Of a stretch of DNA of 64,000 bases, positions 17,528-25,989 are shown piece by piece. The stretch is from Phaeospirillum tilakii (GTDB lineage Bacteria > Pseudomonadota > Alphaproteobacteria > Rhodospirillales > Magnetospirillaceae): the NCBI RefSeq assembly GCF_042683125.1, contig NZ_JBHUIY010000016.1, positions 24,304 to 88,303 on the forward strand. The letters are read 5' to 3'. Position 1 is the first letter of the stretch. Every line of letters begins with the position of its first letter. The notes under the pieces are model-generated. The model ran no database searches and was not told the DNA's origin. It saw only the letters and a list, made by a program, of their open reading frames with translations. A program made the translations under genes and the position numbers.

Positions 17528-18525
17528 CGATTCAATCCGGAGGTACTGGCCGCGACCGGGACCATCGGTCCCGGCGTGGCGGGGAAAGGAAGGCCGCCCA
17601 GGCGGTCACGGGCGGTTTCGGCGTCGCGGACGATCTGCGCCCGCAATTCCTCCACCCCGGAGAACTTGCGTTCGGGGCGGAGATGGTCGATCAGCGCCAC
17701 CCGCAGGTGACGGCCGTAGAGGTCCTCGCTGATGCCGAACAGATGGACTTCGAGCACCTCGTCGGTCTGGTCGAAGGTCGGGCGGCGGCCGAAATTGGCG
17801 ACGCCGTCATGCCAGACGGTGGTGGCGCCCCGGTCGATGCCGGCGCGCACCGCATAGACTCCGGTGGCCGGGCGCTGATAGTCGCCGAGGCGCAGATTGG
17901 CGGTGGGGAAGCCGAGGTCGCGGCCGCGGGCGCTGCCATGCTCGACCCGGCCCTCGATCTCCCAGTAATGGCCGAGCAGCCCGGCCGCTTCGGCGGGACG
18001 GCCGGCGGTCAGGGCGGCGCGGACCCGGGTCGAGGAGCAGGGGGCGCCGCCGATTTCGGCAGCCGGCACCACGGTGACGCCGAAGCCGAGTTCGTCGCCG
18101 ACCCGGGTGAGGAACTCGCAATCGCCGCCGCGCCCCTGGCCGAAGACGTAATCATAGCCGACCACGACATGGCCGACCCCCATCGCCCCCACCAGGAAGC
18201 CGACGACGAAATCATGGGCCGACACCCCGGCGAAACCGGCATCGAAGCTCTGCTGGAACAGCAGGTCGATCCCCAGCGCCTCGATCAGCCGGGCCTTGAC
18301 CCGCAGCGGGGTCAGGCGGAACGGCGGCAGATCGGGCCGGAACAGTCGGCGCGGATGCGGCTCGAACGTCATCACCCCGGAGGCGGCGCCCCGGGCCCGG
18401 GCCAGCTCGCGCGCAGCCAGGATCACCGCCTGGTGGCCGAGATGGACCCCATCGAAATTGCCGAGCGCGACCACGCAACCGCGATGCACGTCACCAAACT
18501 CGCCGCAATGCCGGATCAGGCGCAT
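17524..18525 (-). CDS. ribF: bifunctional riboflavin kinase / FAD synthetase
   Basis: A 333-residue enzyme making FMN from riboflavin and then FAD. The N-terminal adenylyltransferase domain has ALGNFDGVHLGHQAVI at residues 19-34 and VGYDYVFGQGRGGD. The C-terminal kinase domain has SARGRDLGFPTANLRL near residues 193-208 and the PTF stretch GRRPTFDQT. First gene of the leftward block; its stop overlaps the ileS start (ATGA). The promoter should lie in 18526-18733, shared with the divergent SRPBCC gene. Confidence 0.97.
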   Translation of the reverse strand: MRLIRHCGEFGDVHRGCVVALGNFDGVHLGHQAVILAARELARARGAASGVMTFEPHPRRLFRPDLPPFRLTPLRVKARLIEALGIDLLFQQSFDAGFAGVSAHDFVVGFLVGAMGVGHVVVGYDYVFGQGRGGDCEFLTRVGDELGFGVTVVPAAEIGGAPCSSTRVRAALTAGRPAEAAGLLGHYWEIEGRVEHGSARGRDLGFPTANLRLGDYQRPATGVYAVRAGIDRGATTVWHDGVANFGRRPTFDQTDEVLEVHLFGISEDLYGRHLRVALIDHLRPERKFSGVEELRAQIVRDAETARDRLGGLPFPATPGPMVPVAASTSGLNR

Positions 18526-18733
18526 CGGATCGGTTCACCCGCAGCACAAACCAGGGAAGGGGACAAGGGGTATTCGATAACAGCGCAAAGCGCAACCCCA
18601 AGGTCGCGCCACGCCGCGCCCGGCCGGCCCCGGCGGCGGCGATGACCGATTTGTCATCTGGCTTCGCCCGCCCGAGATGCTCTACTGCTGGCGCATCTCT
18701 GATCCGCCGTCACGTTGTAAGGAGCCTTTCATC

Positions 18734-19375
18734 TTGCATCGAACCGTCAAGGCCGGCCTGCTCGGCCTGATCCTCGGGCTGACCGCCCCCGCCGCCTGGG
18801 CCGAGGCCGTGCCGGGCGCCGACAATGGCCGCCATCCGGTCGGCCGCTATCCGAGCGGGCTCGACACCAGCCGGGCGATGGTGATCGACGGCGCGGTCAA
18901 CGTCGCCGCCCCGCCCCGCGCGGTGGCCGCCTTCCTCGCCCGGCTCGACCGCCATTTCCTCGCCCTCAATCCCGACAACCGCAAGACCGAGGTGATCGGC
19001 GGCGGCGATCTGGTGCCCGGGGCGGAATGGGTGACCGAACAGGTTGCCGACGGTCAGTTGGTGCGCTCGCGCCACAAGGTGGTCGAGGCCGACGGCGTCA
19101 GCCGGATGACCCTGGTGTCCGATCCCTCGGTGACGCTGGTCGATGACGAGGAACACGTCAACCCGACCATCACCCAGTTCACCATCACCGCCCGGACGGA
19201 CGGCGGCAGCGTGCTGCGCGAACGGCTGACGATCTGCTTTTCCAGCCGGTTCGAACGGATCGGCGCCGGACTGATCGGGGTCGACAGCGCGTGGAAGAAC
19301 CGCACCGAGGCCGGGTTGGCCGAGATGGCCCGCCGGATCGAGGCGGAACAGACCGCGCCCGCCGCGCCGTTCTAA
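18734..19375 (+). CDS. exported SRPBCC-fold protein
   Basis: A 213-residue protein with a signal peptide (VKAGLLGLILGLTAPAAWAEA). The SRPBCC-like domain runs from MVIDGAVNVAAPPRAVAAFLARL to the C-terminal helix ENRTEAGLAEMARRIE-like end (seen as KNRTEAGLAEMARRI). The SRPBCC fold binds hydrophobic ligands; no ligand can be named. TTG at 18734 is taken as the start because AAGGAG lies at 18719-18724 with 9-base spacing and no ATG fits before the signal peptide; this start is uncertain. A hairpin repeat follows directly. Confidence 0.75.
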   Translation: MHRTVKAGLLGLILGLTAPAAWAEAVPGADNGRHPVGRYPSGLDTSRAMVIDGAVNVAAPPRAVAAFLARLDRHFLALNPDNRKTEVIGGGDLVPGAEWVTEQVADGQLVRSRHKVVEADGVSRMTLVSDPSVTLVDDEEHVNPTITQFTITARTDGGSVLRERLTICFSSRFERIGAGLIGVDSAWKNRTEAGLAEMARRIEAEQTAPAAPF

Positions 19376-19376
19376 C

Positions 19377-19432
19377 GAGAAAGAAGGGGGGCCGGGGCAT
19401 CGCCCCGGCGGGCCCGCGGGCAGCGCCCGCGC
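19377..19432. repeat. hairpin element, half copy in reverse orientation
   Basis: Reads AAAGAAGGGGGG, then CCGGGGCATCGCCCCGG, then CGGGCCCGCGGGCAGCGCCCGC. This is the reverse complement of the left half of the element at 10600-10660. It lies just after the SRPBCC stop and may end that transcript. Confidence 0.65.
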
Positions 19433-19487
19433 GACATTTCACCAAAACGCCACCCGCCGTCACCGCCGGATCCTCTACAGTCGGGCG

Positions 19488-19700
19488 ATGAGCGAAACCA
19501 CCCCCTCCCGCACCGGGGCCGTCGCGCGCGAGAGCGATGGCCGGCTGGCCCTGTGGGTGTGCAACCGCTGCGGCCATGTCTACGACCCGGCGCAGGGTGA
19601 GCCCTTGCAGGCGATCGGGCCGGGCGTGCCGTTCGAATACCTGCCCGACGACTGGCTGTGCCCCCATTGCGGCGCCCCGAAAGACCTGTACCTCCACTGA
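19488..19700 (+). CDS. rubredoxin-like iron protein
   Basis: A 70-residue protein with a complete rubredoxin site: CNRCGHVYDP (Cys 25 and 28) and DDWLCPHCGAPKDLY (Cys 58 and 61). It has an extra 20-residue N-terminal tail. Rubredoxins carry single electrons in the cytoplasm to oxygenases or oxygen- and ROS-detoxifying enzymes. Only 11 bp separate it from the PhoX-type gene, so they may be co-transcribed, although no functional link between them is known. Confidence 0.9.
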   Translation: MSETTPSRTGAVARESDGRLALWVCNRCGHVYDPAQGEPLQAIGPGVPFEYLPDDWLCPHCGAPKDLYLH

Positions 19701-19711
19701 CGGAGCCACCG

Positions 19712-21601
19712 ATGCCCGCCCGTTCGACCTCTCCTGCCCTGTCGGCGTTGATCGCCACCCGCCTGTCGCGGCGCGCGATGATACGCGGCCTGCTCGCCAC
19801 CAGCGCGCTGGCCGCCTTCCCCGGTGCGGCGCTGGCCGCCGGCGGCGATCCCTCGACCCTCCGCTTCGCCCAGCCGCCCCACGTCATCGGCCCCGATCAG
19901 GGGGTGTCGCCCGGCCACGTCGCCCAGGTGCTGATCCGCTGGGGCGACCCGATCGAGCCCGGTCTGGCCCCGTTCGACCCGCACATCCCCGATGCCGCCG
20001 GGCAGGAGAAGCGGTTCGGCTACAACAACGATTTCCTCGCCTTCCTGCCGCTGCCGGTGGGGTCGCAGACCTCGGACCACGGCCTGCTCTGCGCCAATTT
20101 CGAATACACCAACCCCGAACTGATGTTCCCGGGCCTGACGATCAAGACCAAGCTGGAGACGATGACCCGGGCCCAGGTCGATGCCGAGATCGCCGCCCAC
20201 GGCCATGGCATCGTCGAGATCCGCCGCGACGGCGAGGCCTGGCGGGTGGTCGAGGCCAGCCCGTTCAACCGCCGCCTGTCGGCGCTGTCGACCGCGATCC
20301 GGCTGTCCGGCCCCGCCGCCGGCCATCCCCGCCTGCGCACCGCCGCCGATCCCGAGGGACGCACGGTGGTCGGCACCCTCAACAATTGCTCGGGCGGCGT
20401 CACCCCGTGGGGGACGGTGCTGATCGCCGAGGAGAATTTCGACACCTATTTCTCGGGCGACCCCAAAAAGACCGCCGAGGCGGCCAATTACGCCCGGCTG
20501 GGGCTCAAGGGCAAAAGCCGCTACGCCTGGGCGCGCTTCCATGACCGCTTCGACGTCGAGAAGGAGCCGAACGAGCCCAACCGGTTCGGCTGGGTGGTCG
20601 AAATCGATCCCTACGACCCGACCTTCGTCCCGGTCAAGCGCACCGCGCTCGGCCGTTTCAAGCACGAGGCCGCCACCGTGGTGGTCACCCCCGACCGCAA
20701 GGTGGTGGTCTATACCGGCGACGACGAGGCGTTCGAATATCTCTACCGCTTCGTCGCCGCGCGCCGGTTCGACCCGAGCCGGCGCCAGGCCAATTTCGAT
20801 CTGCTCGACGAGGGCACCCTGTCGGTGGCCCGTTTCGACGATGCCGGTGGGCTGGTCTGGCTGCCGCTGGTATTCGGCCAGGGGCCGCTGACCCCGGCCA
20901 ACGGCTTCCACACCCAGGCCGACGTGGTGATCGAGGCCCGCCGCGCCGCCGATCTGGTCGGGGCGACCCCGATGGACCGGCCGGAGGACGTCGAGGCCAG
21001 CCCGACCACCGGCAAGGTCTACATGGTGCTGACCAACAACACCAAGCGCCCGGCCGACAAGCTCAACCACGCCAACCCGCGCGCCGACAACCGCCACGGC
21101 CACATCCTCGAACTGGTTCCGCCGGGGTCCGGCCAGCCCGGACACGCCCGCCACGACGCCGAACGCTTCAGCTGGTCGGTGCTGCTGCTGGCCGGCGAAG
21201 ACAAGGACGGTGCGCGTTATCACCCGCAGACGCGGGAGTACGGCCAGTGGCTGTCCTGCCCCGACAACATCACCTTCGACCGCCAGGGCCGGCTGTGGAT
21301 CGCCACCGACCAGGGCTCGTCGCAGGGACGCAACGGCATCCCCGACGGGCTGTATGCCTGCGATCTGGAAGGGCCGGGCCGGGGGCTGGTCAAGTTCTTC
21401 TACGCCGTGCCGCAGGATGCCGAGATGTGCGGCCCCTGCTTCACCCCCGACGGCACCACCCTGTTCGCGGCGGTGCAGCATCCGGGCGAGGATTCGACCT
21501 TCGACGCCCCAACCACCCGCTGGCCGGATTTCCGCGACGACATGCCGCCACGCCCGGCGGTGGTGGCGATCCGCCGCCAGGACGGCAAGCCGATCGGTTG
21601 A
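19712..21601 (+). CDS. PhoX-family (DUF839) phosphatase, Tat-exported
   Basis: A 629-residue protein. The N-terminus has a twin-arginine signal, SRRAMIRGLLATSALAAFPG, with AALAAGG as a likely cleavage site, so it is exported folded. The body matches the PhoX/DUF839 beta-propeller: FGYNNDFLAFLPLP, ANFEYTNPELMFPG, NNCSGGVTPWGTVLIAEENF and ITFDRQGRLWIATDQGS. PhoX enzymes are Ca/Fe-dependent alkaline phosphatases that release phosphate from esters. CGGAG lies at 19701-19705, before the ATG. No Pho box was recognised upstream, so phosphate regulation is not shown. Confidence 0.92.
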   Translation: MPARSTSPALSALIATRLSRRAMIRGLLATSALAAFPGAALAAGGDPSTLRFAQPPHVIGPDQGVSPGHVAQVLIRWGDPIEPGLAPFDPHIPDAAGQEKRFGYNNDFLAFLPLPVGSQTSDHGLLCANFEYTNPELMFPGLTIKTKLETMTRAQVDAEIAAHGHGIVEIRRDGEAWRVVEASPFNRRLSALSTAIRLSGPAAGHPRLRTAADPEGRTVVGTLNNCSGGVTPWGTVLIAEENFDTYFSGDPKKTAEAANYARLGLKGKSRYAWARFHDRFDVEKEPNEPNRFGWVVEIDPYDPTFVPVKRTALGRFKHEAATVVVTPDRKVVVYTGDDEAFEYLYRFVAARRFDPSRRQANFDLLDEGTLSVARFDDAGGLVWLPLVFGQGPLTPANGFHTQADVVIEARRAADLVGATPMDRPEDVEASPTTGKVYMVLTNNTKRPADKLNHANPRADNRHGHILELVPPGSGQPGHARHDAERFSWSVLLLAGEDKDGARYHPQTREYGQWLSCPDNITFDRQGRLWIATDQGSSQGRNGIPDGLYACDLEGPGRGLVKFFYAVPQDAEMCGPCFTPDGTTLFAAVQHPGEDSTFDAPTTRWPDFRDDMPPRPAVVAIRRQDGKPIG

Positions 21602-21678
21602 GGGGACGCCCCCGCCCCTCATCCCGGCCGCCCTTTGCACTGATCCATCTGGCGGCCGGTATCATTGGCCGGGTGGTA

Positions 21679-21990
21679 TCAGCCGAAAGCGGGGACCGCG
21701 CGGCGAAAATCGGCCCTCGCCGCGACGAAACTGAGCGCGATCTGCATCCGCAGGTCGCGCGCGTCGTCCGGCCAGCCGACTTCCGGCGGATGCAGGGTGA
21801 TCCCGGCGGCCTCAAGGGCGGCGGCCATCCCGGCCAGGGCCGTCCCGGGGCACTCGCAGCCGATCACCGCGCGGGCCTGCGCGAAGAACTGGTGGCTGAC
21901 CACCCAGCCTCCGGCGGTGGCGATCGCCTGGGACAGCGCGCTGACCGCGGCGTGGAACTCGGCCCGCGTCGTCGCTTCGAGAAACAGCAC
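21679..21990 (-). CDS. small hypothetical protein, about 103 residues
   Basis: Convergent with the PhoX-type gene. GTG start at 21990 with a good GGGAGG site 5-10 bases upstream. The product (FLEATTRAEFHAAVSALSQAI at the start, then CECPGTALAGMAAALEAAGI) looks like a compact alpha/beta protein with no membrane segment or signal. No family was recognised. Codon use matches the neighbourhood and the ribosome site is strong, so it is probably real. Confidence 0.6.
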   Translation of the reverse strand: MLFLEATTRAEFHAAVSALSQAIATAGGWVVSHQFFAQARAVIGCECPGTALAGMAAALEAAGITLHPPEVGWPDDARDLRMQIALSFVAARADFRRAVPAFG

Positions 21991-22142
21991 CGCGTCCTCC
22001 CTCTGTCGTTCCGGCTCAATTGGGTGATTCTGCCACCGAATCGCCGCCGGGGGAATTTCACCGCCCGAGATGCGGGAAGGGTGGCCGGGGCATGGCGATG
22101 GTCATGGGGGAAATATCTCTTTAGATCTGCCTCGAATCCATC

Positions 22143-22161
22143 TACCATGACGTTCATGGTA
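22143..22161. promoter_or_regulatory. perfect palindrome, possible operator
   Basis: TACCATGACGTTCATGGTA: two 8-base arms around CGT, 167 bases before the chemoreceptor ATG. The size and symmetry suit a dimeric regulator site. No known regulator is assigned. Confidence 0.4.
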
Positions 22162-22223
22162 TGCCGGCAAATACCCTCGTGCCGCGCCATGGCCAAAAAC
22201 GATTCTGCTGTTCGATCACGCGG

Positions 22224-22241
22224 GCAAGATCGGGATCTTGC
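22224..22241. promoter_or_regulatory. second perfect palindrome upstream of chemoreceptor gene
   Basis: GCAAGATCGGGATCTTGC: two 8-base arms around GG, 87 bases before the ATG. It could be an operator or a small RNA hairpin in the 5' leader. Confidence 0.35.
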
Positions 22242-22327
22242 ACGGAACGGCCCTGTCATCGCGCGCGACAGGGAAAGAGGGAGGAAAAGAGGGAGGACGT
22301 GTCAACCCGGGTCAGGTGGAGAAGGCA

Positions 22328-24445
22328 ATGCAGAACATCTCGATCCTGCTCAAGATCATGGTTCTGGTCACGGTGATGGCCGTCATCACCGGGATCGTCG
22401 GCTATCTCGGCGTCACCAACGTCAATCATCTGGCGATTTCCGGGCAGGAAATCGATGCCGCCGATGGCCTGGCGCTGAAGGCGGCCCGGCTCAATGCCGC
22501 AATCCTCTCCATCAACCGAACCGAATACCGGGCGGCAATGGACCCTACTCCCGAGCTTATCGCTAAAATTATCAAGGTGAATCAAGAAAGAAGCAGTGTC
22601 GCCGAGGCGATAATCCGCGATTTGAAATCAAGTGCCGACGATCGTGGTCTGGAGGCCCTCAATAAACTTGAGGCTGACTATGCGGCATATCAGTCTCAGC
22701 TTAATGAAAACATCTCGACGATCCAAAAAAACAGTGTCGGCGCCAAAATGGATGCCACACAGCAGGAAATCGTGAAATCCGTTGCTCGCAGCCGCGCCAT
22801 CGTTGATCGTCTTCAGGAATCCATAAATGTCGTCGAAAGTTATTTCGATGTATCCGGGACAAATATTGCCAGACGCGGCATGGAATTATCCAAGGAGAAG
22901 ATGGTTTTCATGATTCTTGCCTCGCTGGTGGGGGTGATCGCGGGGGTGATCATCGGCTATCTGATCGGCAATTTCGGCATCTCGAAACCGATCGGCCGGG
23001 CGGTGCAGGGGCTCAAGGCCCTGTCGGACGGCAATACCGACGTCGATCTCTACGGCGTGGGGCGCCGGGACGAAATCGGGCTGATCGCCAACACGATGCA
23101 GGTGTTCAAGGAGACCCTGATCCGCACCCGCAAGATGGAAACGGAGCAGAAGGAGCAGAAGCGGCGGGCCGACGCCGACCGGCTGGCGGCGATGCGCAAG
23201 ATGGCCGATCTGTTCGAAGGCAGCGTCGGCACGATCGTCGGCACCGTGACCGCGGCGGCGGACGAATTGCAGGCGGCGTCCGAACAGATGTCCGGCACCG
23301 CGACCCGGACCAGTGCCCAGGCCACCGCCGTCTCCTCGGCCGCCCAGCAGGCCTCGGTCAATGTGCAGACGGTGGCGTCCGCGACCGAGCAGCTGGCCTG
23401 CTCGATCAAGGAGATCGCCCATCAGGTCGAGCGCTCCCAGTCGGTGTCGGTGCGGGCCCAGACCGAAGCGGCCGACACCACCTCCCATGTGCAGGAACTG
23501 TCGGAAAAGGTCTCGAAAATCGGCGACATCGTCACCCTGATCAACGACATCGCCTCGCAGACCAATCTGCTGGCGCTCAACGCGACGATCGAGGCCGCGC
23601 GCGCCGGCGATGCCGGCAAGGGCTTTTCGGTGGTGGCGGGCGAGGTCAAGAATCTGGCCAACCAGACCGCGCGGGCGACCAGCGAGATCGCCGCCCAGAT
23701 CCAGGCGGTGCAGAAGGGCACCAGCTCGGCGGTGATGGCGATCAACGGCATCGCGGCGGTGATCGCGGAGATGAGCGAAATCAGCGCCGCCGTTTCGGCG
23801 GCGGTGCAGCAGCAGACCGCCGCCACCGGGGAAATCGCCCGCAATGTCGAACAGGCCTCCGCCGGCACCTCGGACGTCTCGGTCAACATCGTCAGCGTCG
23901 AGAAAGCGGCCAAGGAGACCGGAACCGCCGCCGCGCGGATAAATACCGCGTCGGGAAACCTGTCCCGGCAGGCGGAAATCCTGGGCGAGGAAGTCGGCCG
24001 CTTCCTGGTTCAGGTCCGGGCGGACGGCGCGGAAGGCGATCTGCTGCTGTGGGACGAGACCCTGACCTTCGGCGTCGCCTCGGTCGATCTCCACCACAAG
24101 GAGATGTTCCGCATGATCAACGACGCCTACAAACTGATGATGTCGGGTCAGGGCGCGGTCGCCTCGGCGCGGATGGTGGAAAAGCTGTCGGGAGCGCTGC
24201 AACAGCACTTCAGCGAAGAAGAGACGGAGATGTCCCAGCGTGGCTATCCGGATGCGGCGAGCCATCGCCGGAGCCACGAAACCTTCCTCCACCGCGCCGC
24301 CGAGCTGCGGGGCGACATCGAGGCGAACCGGCCCGAGGCGCCCGGCAAGCTGTTTGATTACCTCGCCTCCTGGCTGACCGACCATGTTCGGGGCGAAGAT
24401 GCGGCCTTCGCCGCCTACCTGAAGAAGACGGCGCGGGCCGCCTGA
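22328..24445 (+). CDS. methyl-accepting chemotaxis protein with C-terminal hemerythrin domain
   Basis: A 705-residue chemoreceptor. Membrane spans lie at about residues 7-29 and 192-214, enclosing a periplasmic helical sensor. A HAMP domain follows (ISKPIGRAVQGLKALSDGNTDV), then the cytoplasmic signalling coil with the conserved tip near 400-440 (IASQTNLLALNATIEAARAG and GKGFSVVAGEVKNLA). The last 130 residues are a bacteriohemerythrin with the di-iron ligands DLHHKEMF, QHFSEEETEM, HRRSHETFL and LTDHVRGED. Hemerythrin tails on receptors bind oxygen, so aerotaxis is the natural inference. Sensor codons (about 22540-22905) are visibly AT-richer than the rest. ATG 22328 follows GGAGAAGG. A hairpin terminator follows. 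Confidence 0.95.
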   Translation: MQNISILLKIMVLVTVMAVITGIVGYLGVTNVNHLAISGQEIDAADGLALKAARLNAAILSINRTEYRAAMDPTPELIAKIIKVNQERSSVAEAIIRDLKSSADDRGLEALNKLEADYAAYQSQLNENISTIQKNSVGAKMDATQQEIVKSVARSRAIVDRLQESINVVESYFDVSGTNIARRGMELSKEKMVFMILASLVGVIAGVIIGYLIGNFGISKPIGRAVQGLKALSDGNTDVDLYGVGRRDEIGLIANTMQVFKETLIRTRKMETEQKEQKRRADADRLAAMRKMADLFEGSVGTIVGTVTAAADELQAASEQMSGTATRTSAQATAVSSAAQQASVNVQTVASATEQLACSIKEIAHQVERSQSVSVRAQTEAADTTSHVQELSEKVSKIGDIVTLINDIASQTNLLALNATIEAARAGDAGKGFSVVAGEVKNLANQTARATSEIAAQIQAVQKGTSSAVMAINGIAAVIAEMSEISAAVSAAVQQQTAATGEIARNVEQASAGTSDVSVNIVSVEKAAKETGTAAARINTASGNLSRQAEILGEEVGRFLVQVRADGAEGDLLLWDETLTFGVASVDLHHKEMFRMINDAYKLMMSGQGAVASARMVEKLSGALQQHFSEEETEMSQRGYPDAASHRRSHETFLHRAAELRGDIEANRPEAPGKLFDYLASWLTDHVRGEDAAFAAYLKKTARAA

Positions 24446-24448
24446 CCG

Positions 24449-24480
24449 GGCAGGGGGGGCGGGGACCCGTCCCCCCTGCC
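24449..24480 (+). terminator. strong GC hairpin after the chemoreceptor gene
   Basis: GGCAGGGGGG (24449-24458) pairs perfectly with CCCCCCTGCC (24471-24480), starting 4 bases after the stop. There is no T-run, so this may stabilise the transcript end or act with Rho. Confidence 0.45.
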
Positions 24481-24535
24481 GACCTGCGGCGCCATCGTCA
24501 TCCTGTCCGGGGGGATGATGATCCGCTGGATCAAG

Positions 24536-24577
24536 GTGGGCTCTGCCCACACCCGCCAGGAGCCAGCGGCTCCTGGA
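24536..24577. repeat. two-module hairpin repeat
   Basis: GTGGGCTCTGCCCAC, then ACCCGCC, then CCAGGAGCCAGCGGCTCCTGG. The order, first stem plus ACCCGCC plus second stem, is the same as at 39646 and 52764, while the stem bases differ in a paired way. Confidence 0.65.
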
Positions 24578-24858
24578 CCTGCTTCAATTGTCAGCCCAGA
24601 ATAGCCGCGCGGGCGTCGCCTTGTTCCAGGCGGTGAACTGCGCCCGCCGGTTCGACCCGAGCCGGCGCTTCCAGAGCGGCGAGGGTCAACATCCCTGCGG
24701 TCCAGAAGGCTCGGGGCCTCGGGAACACCATCGCATTTGGTGCCAACAGGGTGCAAGATCAGCGTTGTCCCGTGGGCGTGGAGGGGAGGAACCTCACCCG
24801 TCTCGCGTGGTCACCGCCTTGATCCGCTGCGGTACGCCCCAACGCGCGGGAGGGATGG

Positions 24859-25314
24859 TCAGGCGGCGGTGCGCCAGCCTTCGGCGGTTTCCTCGAAGCA
24901 GCGGCGTCGATGCTCAATTTCATCAAGGTCGGCCATGGCGTCAATGAGGCCCCGCACGTCGGAATTGCCGCTGGCCTGCTCGCGGTACAGAATGCGGATC
25001 AGGCGATCGGCCGGGCCCGGTACGTCGGTTTGCCCCTTCTCCCACCGCGCGACCGTCTGCGCATCCACGCCCAGCAGGGCGGCAAGGCCGCTCTGGGACA
25101 GGTCCAGTTCCTTGCGGAGGAACCGAACCTCCGCGCCGTCGAGGCGGGCGCGGCGGCGGATGATGTCCTCGGCAATGACCCGGTGCAGGCCGGCGACATC
25201 CTCGATCGAAACGCCGGAGCCATAGGGGGTGTCGTGACGGGTGAAGCCGTTGACGAGATAGACATCGTCCAGCCCGCACAGCGTGTAGTGGTAGAGCCCC
25301 GGTTCCGCGTTCAT
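24859..25314 (-). CDS. HTH antitoxin/regulator of a DUF4258 toxin-antitoxin pair
   Basis: A 151-residue protein. The N-terminal part (LYHYTLCGLDDVYLVNGF and SIEDVAGLHRVIAEDIIRR) resembles the YgiT/MqsA-like antitoxin family but has a single Cys instead of the usual CxxC zinc site. The XRE-type helix-turn-helix is RFLRKELDLSQSGLAALLGV then AQTVARWEKG, about residues 70-105. Its ATG overlaps the stop of the toxin-like gene (ATGA). It probably neutralises the partner and represses the operon through the palindrome at 25635. An alternative reading is a plain regulator. Confidence 0.75.
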   Translation of the reverse strand: MNAEPGLYHYTLCGLDDVYLVNGFTRHDTPYGSGVSIEDVAGLHRVIAEDIIRRRARLDGAEVRFLRKELDLSQSGLAALLGVDAQTVARWEKGQTDVPGPADRLIRILYREQASGNSDVRGLIDAMADLDEIEHRRRCFEETAEGWRTAA

Positions 25315-25631
25315 CTCACGTCTTCCCATTCCATGGTGACGATGACGAGGGTGTTGCCACGGGCAATCACGGTCACCACCCCGGCATCACGGGTTCCCCG
25401 CAAGCGCATCACCACCTTGCATTTCCAATCCCCATGCTCCGTCAAGGCTGGAGCCTGAAAAACGCTCCCCTTGGTCAGAACCCGGAACAGGTCGGTGGTG
25501 TCGAAACCGCGCTGTTCCATGCGCTCGGCCGCATGATCGGTGATAACGACCCGTTCCGATGTCAGGGCCAAGGCCCGGATGGCGGCTTCGGCCTGTTTCG
25601 GGGTCATGAGGGATGCCAGCCGTCCAACCAT
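25311..25631 (-). CDS. DUF4258 protein, putative toxin
   Basis: A 106-residue protein. The core VVITDHAAERMEQRGFDTTDLFRVLTKG is the DUF4258 signature (H, then R-M-x-x-R-G), followed by a beta-rich part ending GNTLVIVTMEWEDV. DUF4258 proteins paired with an HTH gene are regarded as RNase-like toxins related to the RelE/BrnT fold. The start is either ATG 25631 or ATG 25607; neither has a strong ribosome site, and 25631 places AGGGG very close to the start. First gene of the pair. Confidence 0.72.
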   Translation of the reverse strand: MVGRLASLMTPKQAEAAIRALALTSERVVITDHAAERMEQRGFDTTDLFRVLTKGSVFQAPALTEHGDWKCKVVMRLRGTRDAGVVTVIARGNTLVIVTMEWEDVR

Positions 25632-25634
25632 GCC

Positions 25635-25651
25635 CCTATCAATATGATAGG
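25635..25651. promoter_or_regulatory. palindromic operator of the DUF4258/HTH pair
   Basis: CCTATCAATATGATAGG, two perfect 7-base arms around ATA, begins 4 bases upstream of the toxin-like start codon. This is the usual position for autoregulation by the antitoxin or the complex. It overlaps the putative ribosome site. Confidence 0.55.
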
Positions 25652-25830
25652 TCGGGATGGACGGTCAAGGACGGGGATAGACGGGAATGGACAGTTCAAG
25701 CTGGACAGGCCCGAGGCATGGTCAGGCGGCTATACCATCACCGCATTCGCCGCGTGCGGTGATGATGCACCCGATCCGTGCGACATGACCGACGGGATAC
25801 CGATGACGGCGCGTCGTTAAGGCCACGGGT

Positions 25831-25989
25831 TTAATAGCGGAACAGCCACAACGCCACCAACAGCACCGGCAGCAGCGCGGGCAGCAGCGCCCGCACCATC
25901 GCCGGCACCTGCAAAACGCGACGCGCGGCGGCGGAGATTCGCTGCCGCTGCCGGACTGAGGGAACAGCCGCCAGAGCCAGAAAACATTT
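25831..25989 (-). pseudogene. possible 3' remnant of a membrane protein gene
   Basis: A frame of 52 codons between stops reads AAVPSVRQRQRISAAARR, then VPAMVRALLPALLPVLLVAL and WLFRY. That is a basic segment followed by one hydrophobic helix and a short tail, as at the C-terminus of a membrane protein. There is no start codon upstream before an in-frame stop at 25990. GC content is normal up to the point where the AT-richer fragment begins, as if an insertion had removed the 5' part. No family was recognised. Confidence 0.3.

Larger units (their letters stand above)
21991..22327. other. intergenic region upstream of the chemoreceptor gene
   Basis: 337 bases without a supportable gene. It is less GC-rich than its surroundings around 22100-22220 and contains two perfect palindromes, listed separately. 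It should hold the divergent promoters for the small gene at 21990 and the chemoreceptor at 22328. No sigma-70 or sigma-28 consensus was convincing. Confidence 0.5.
24446..24858. other. gene-free region between chemoreceptor and HTH gene
   Basis: 413 bases with no supportable gene. It contains the hairpin above and a copy of the modular repeat (24536-24577). The remainder, about 24600-24858, has open frames in several phases but no start, ribosome site or recognisable protein motif; it may be decayed DNA at the edge of the accessory patch that continues to the tRNA-Arg gene. Confidence 0.4.

Noticed and set aside
24446..24858. Several short open frames on both strands
   Set aside because: No start with ribosome site, no recognisable protein pattern, and Pro/Arg/Ser-rich products.
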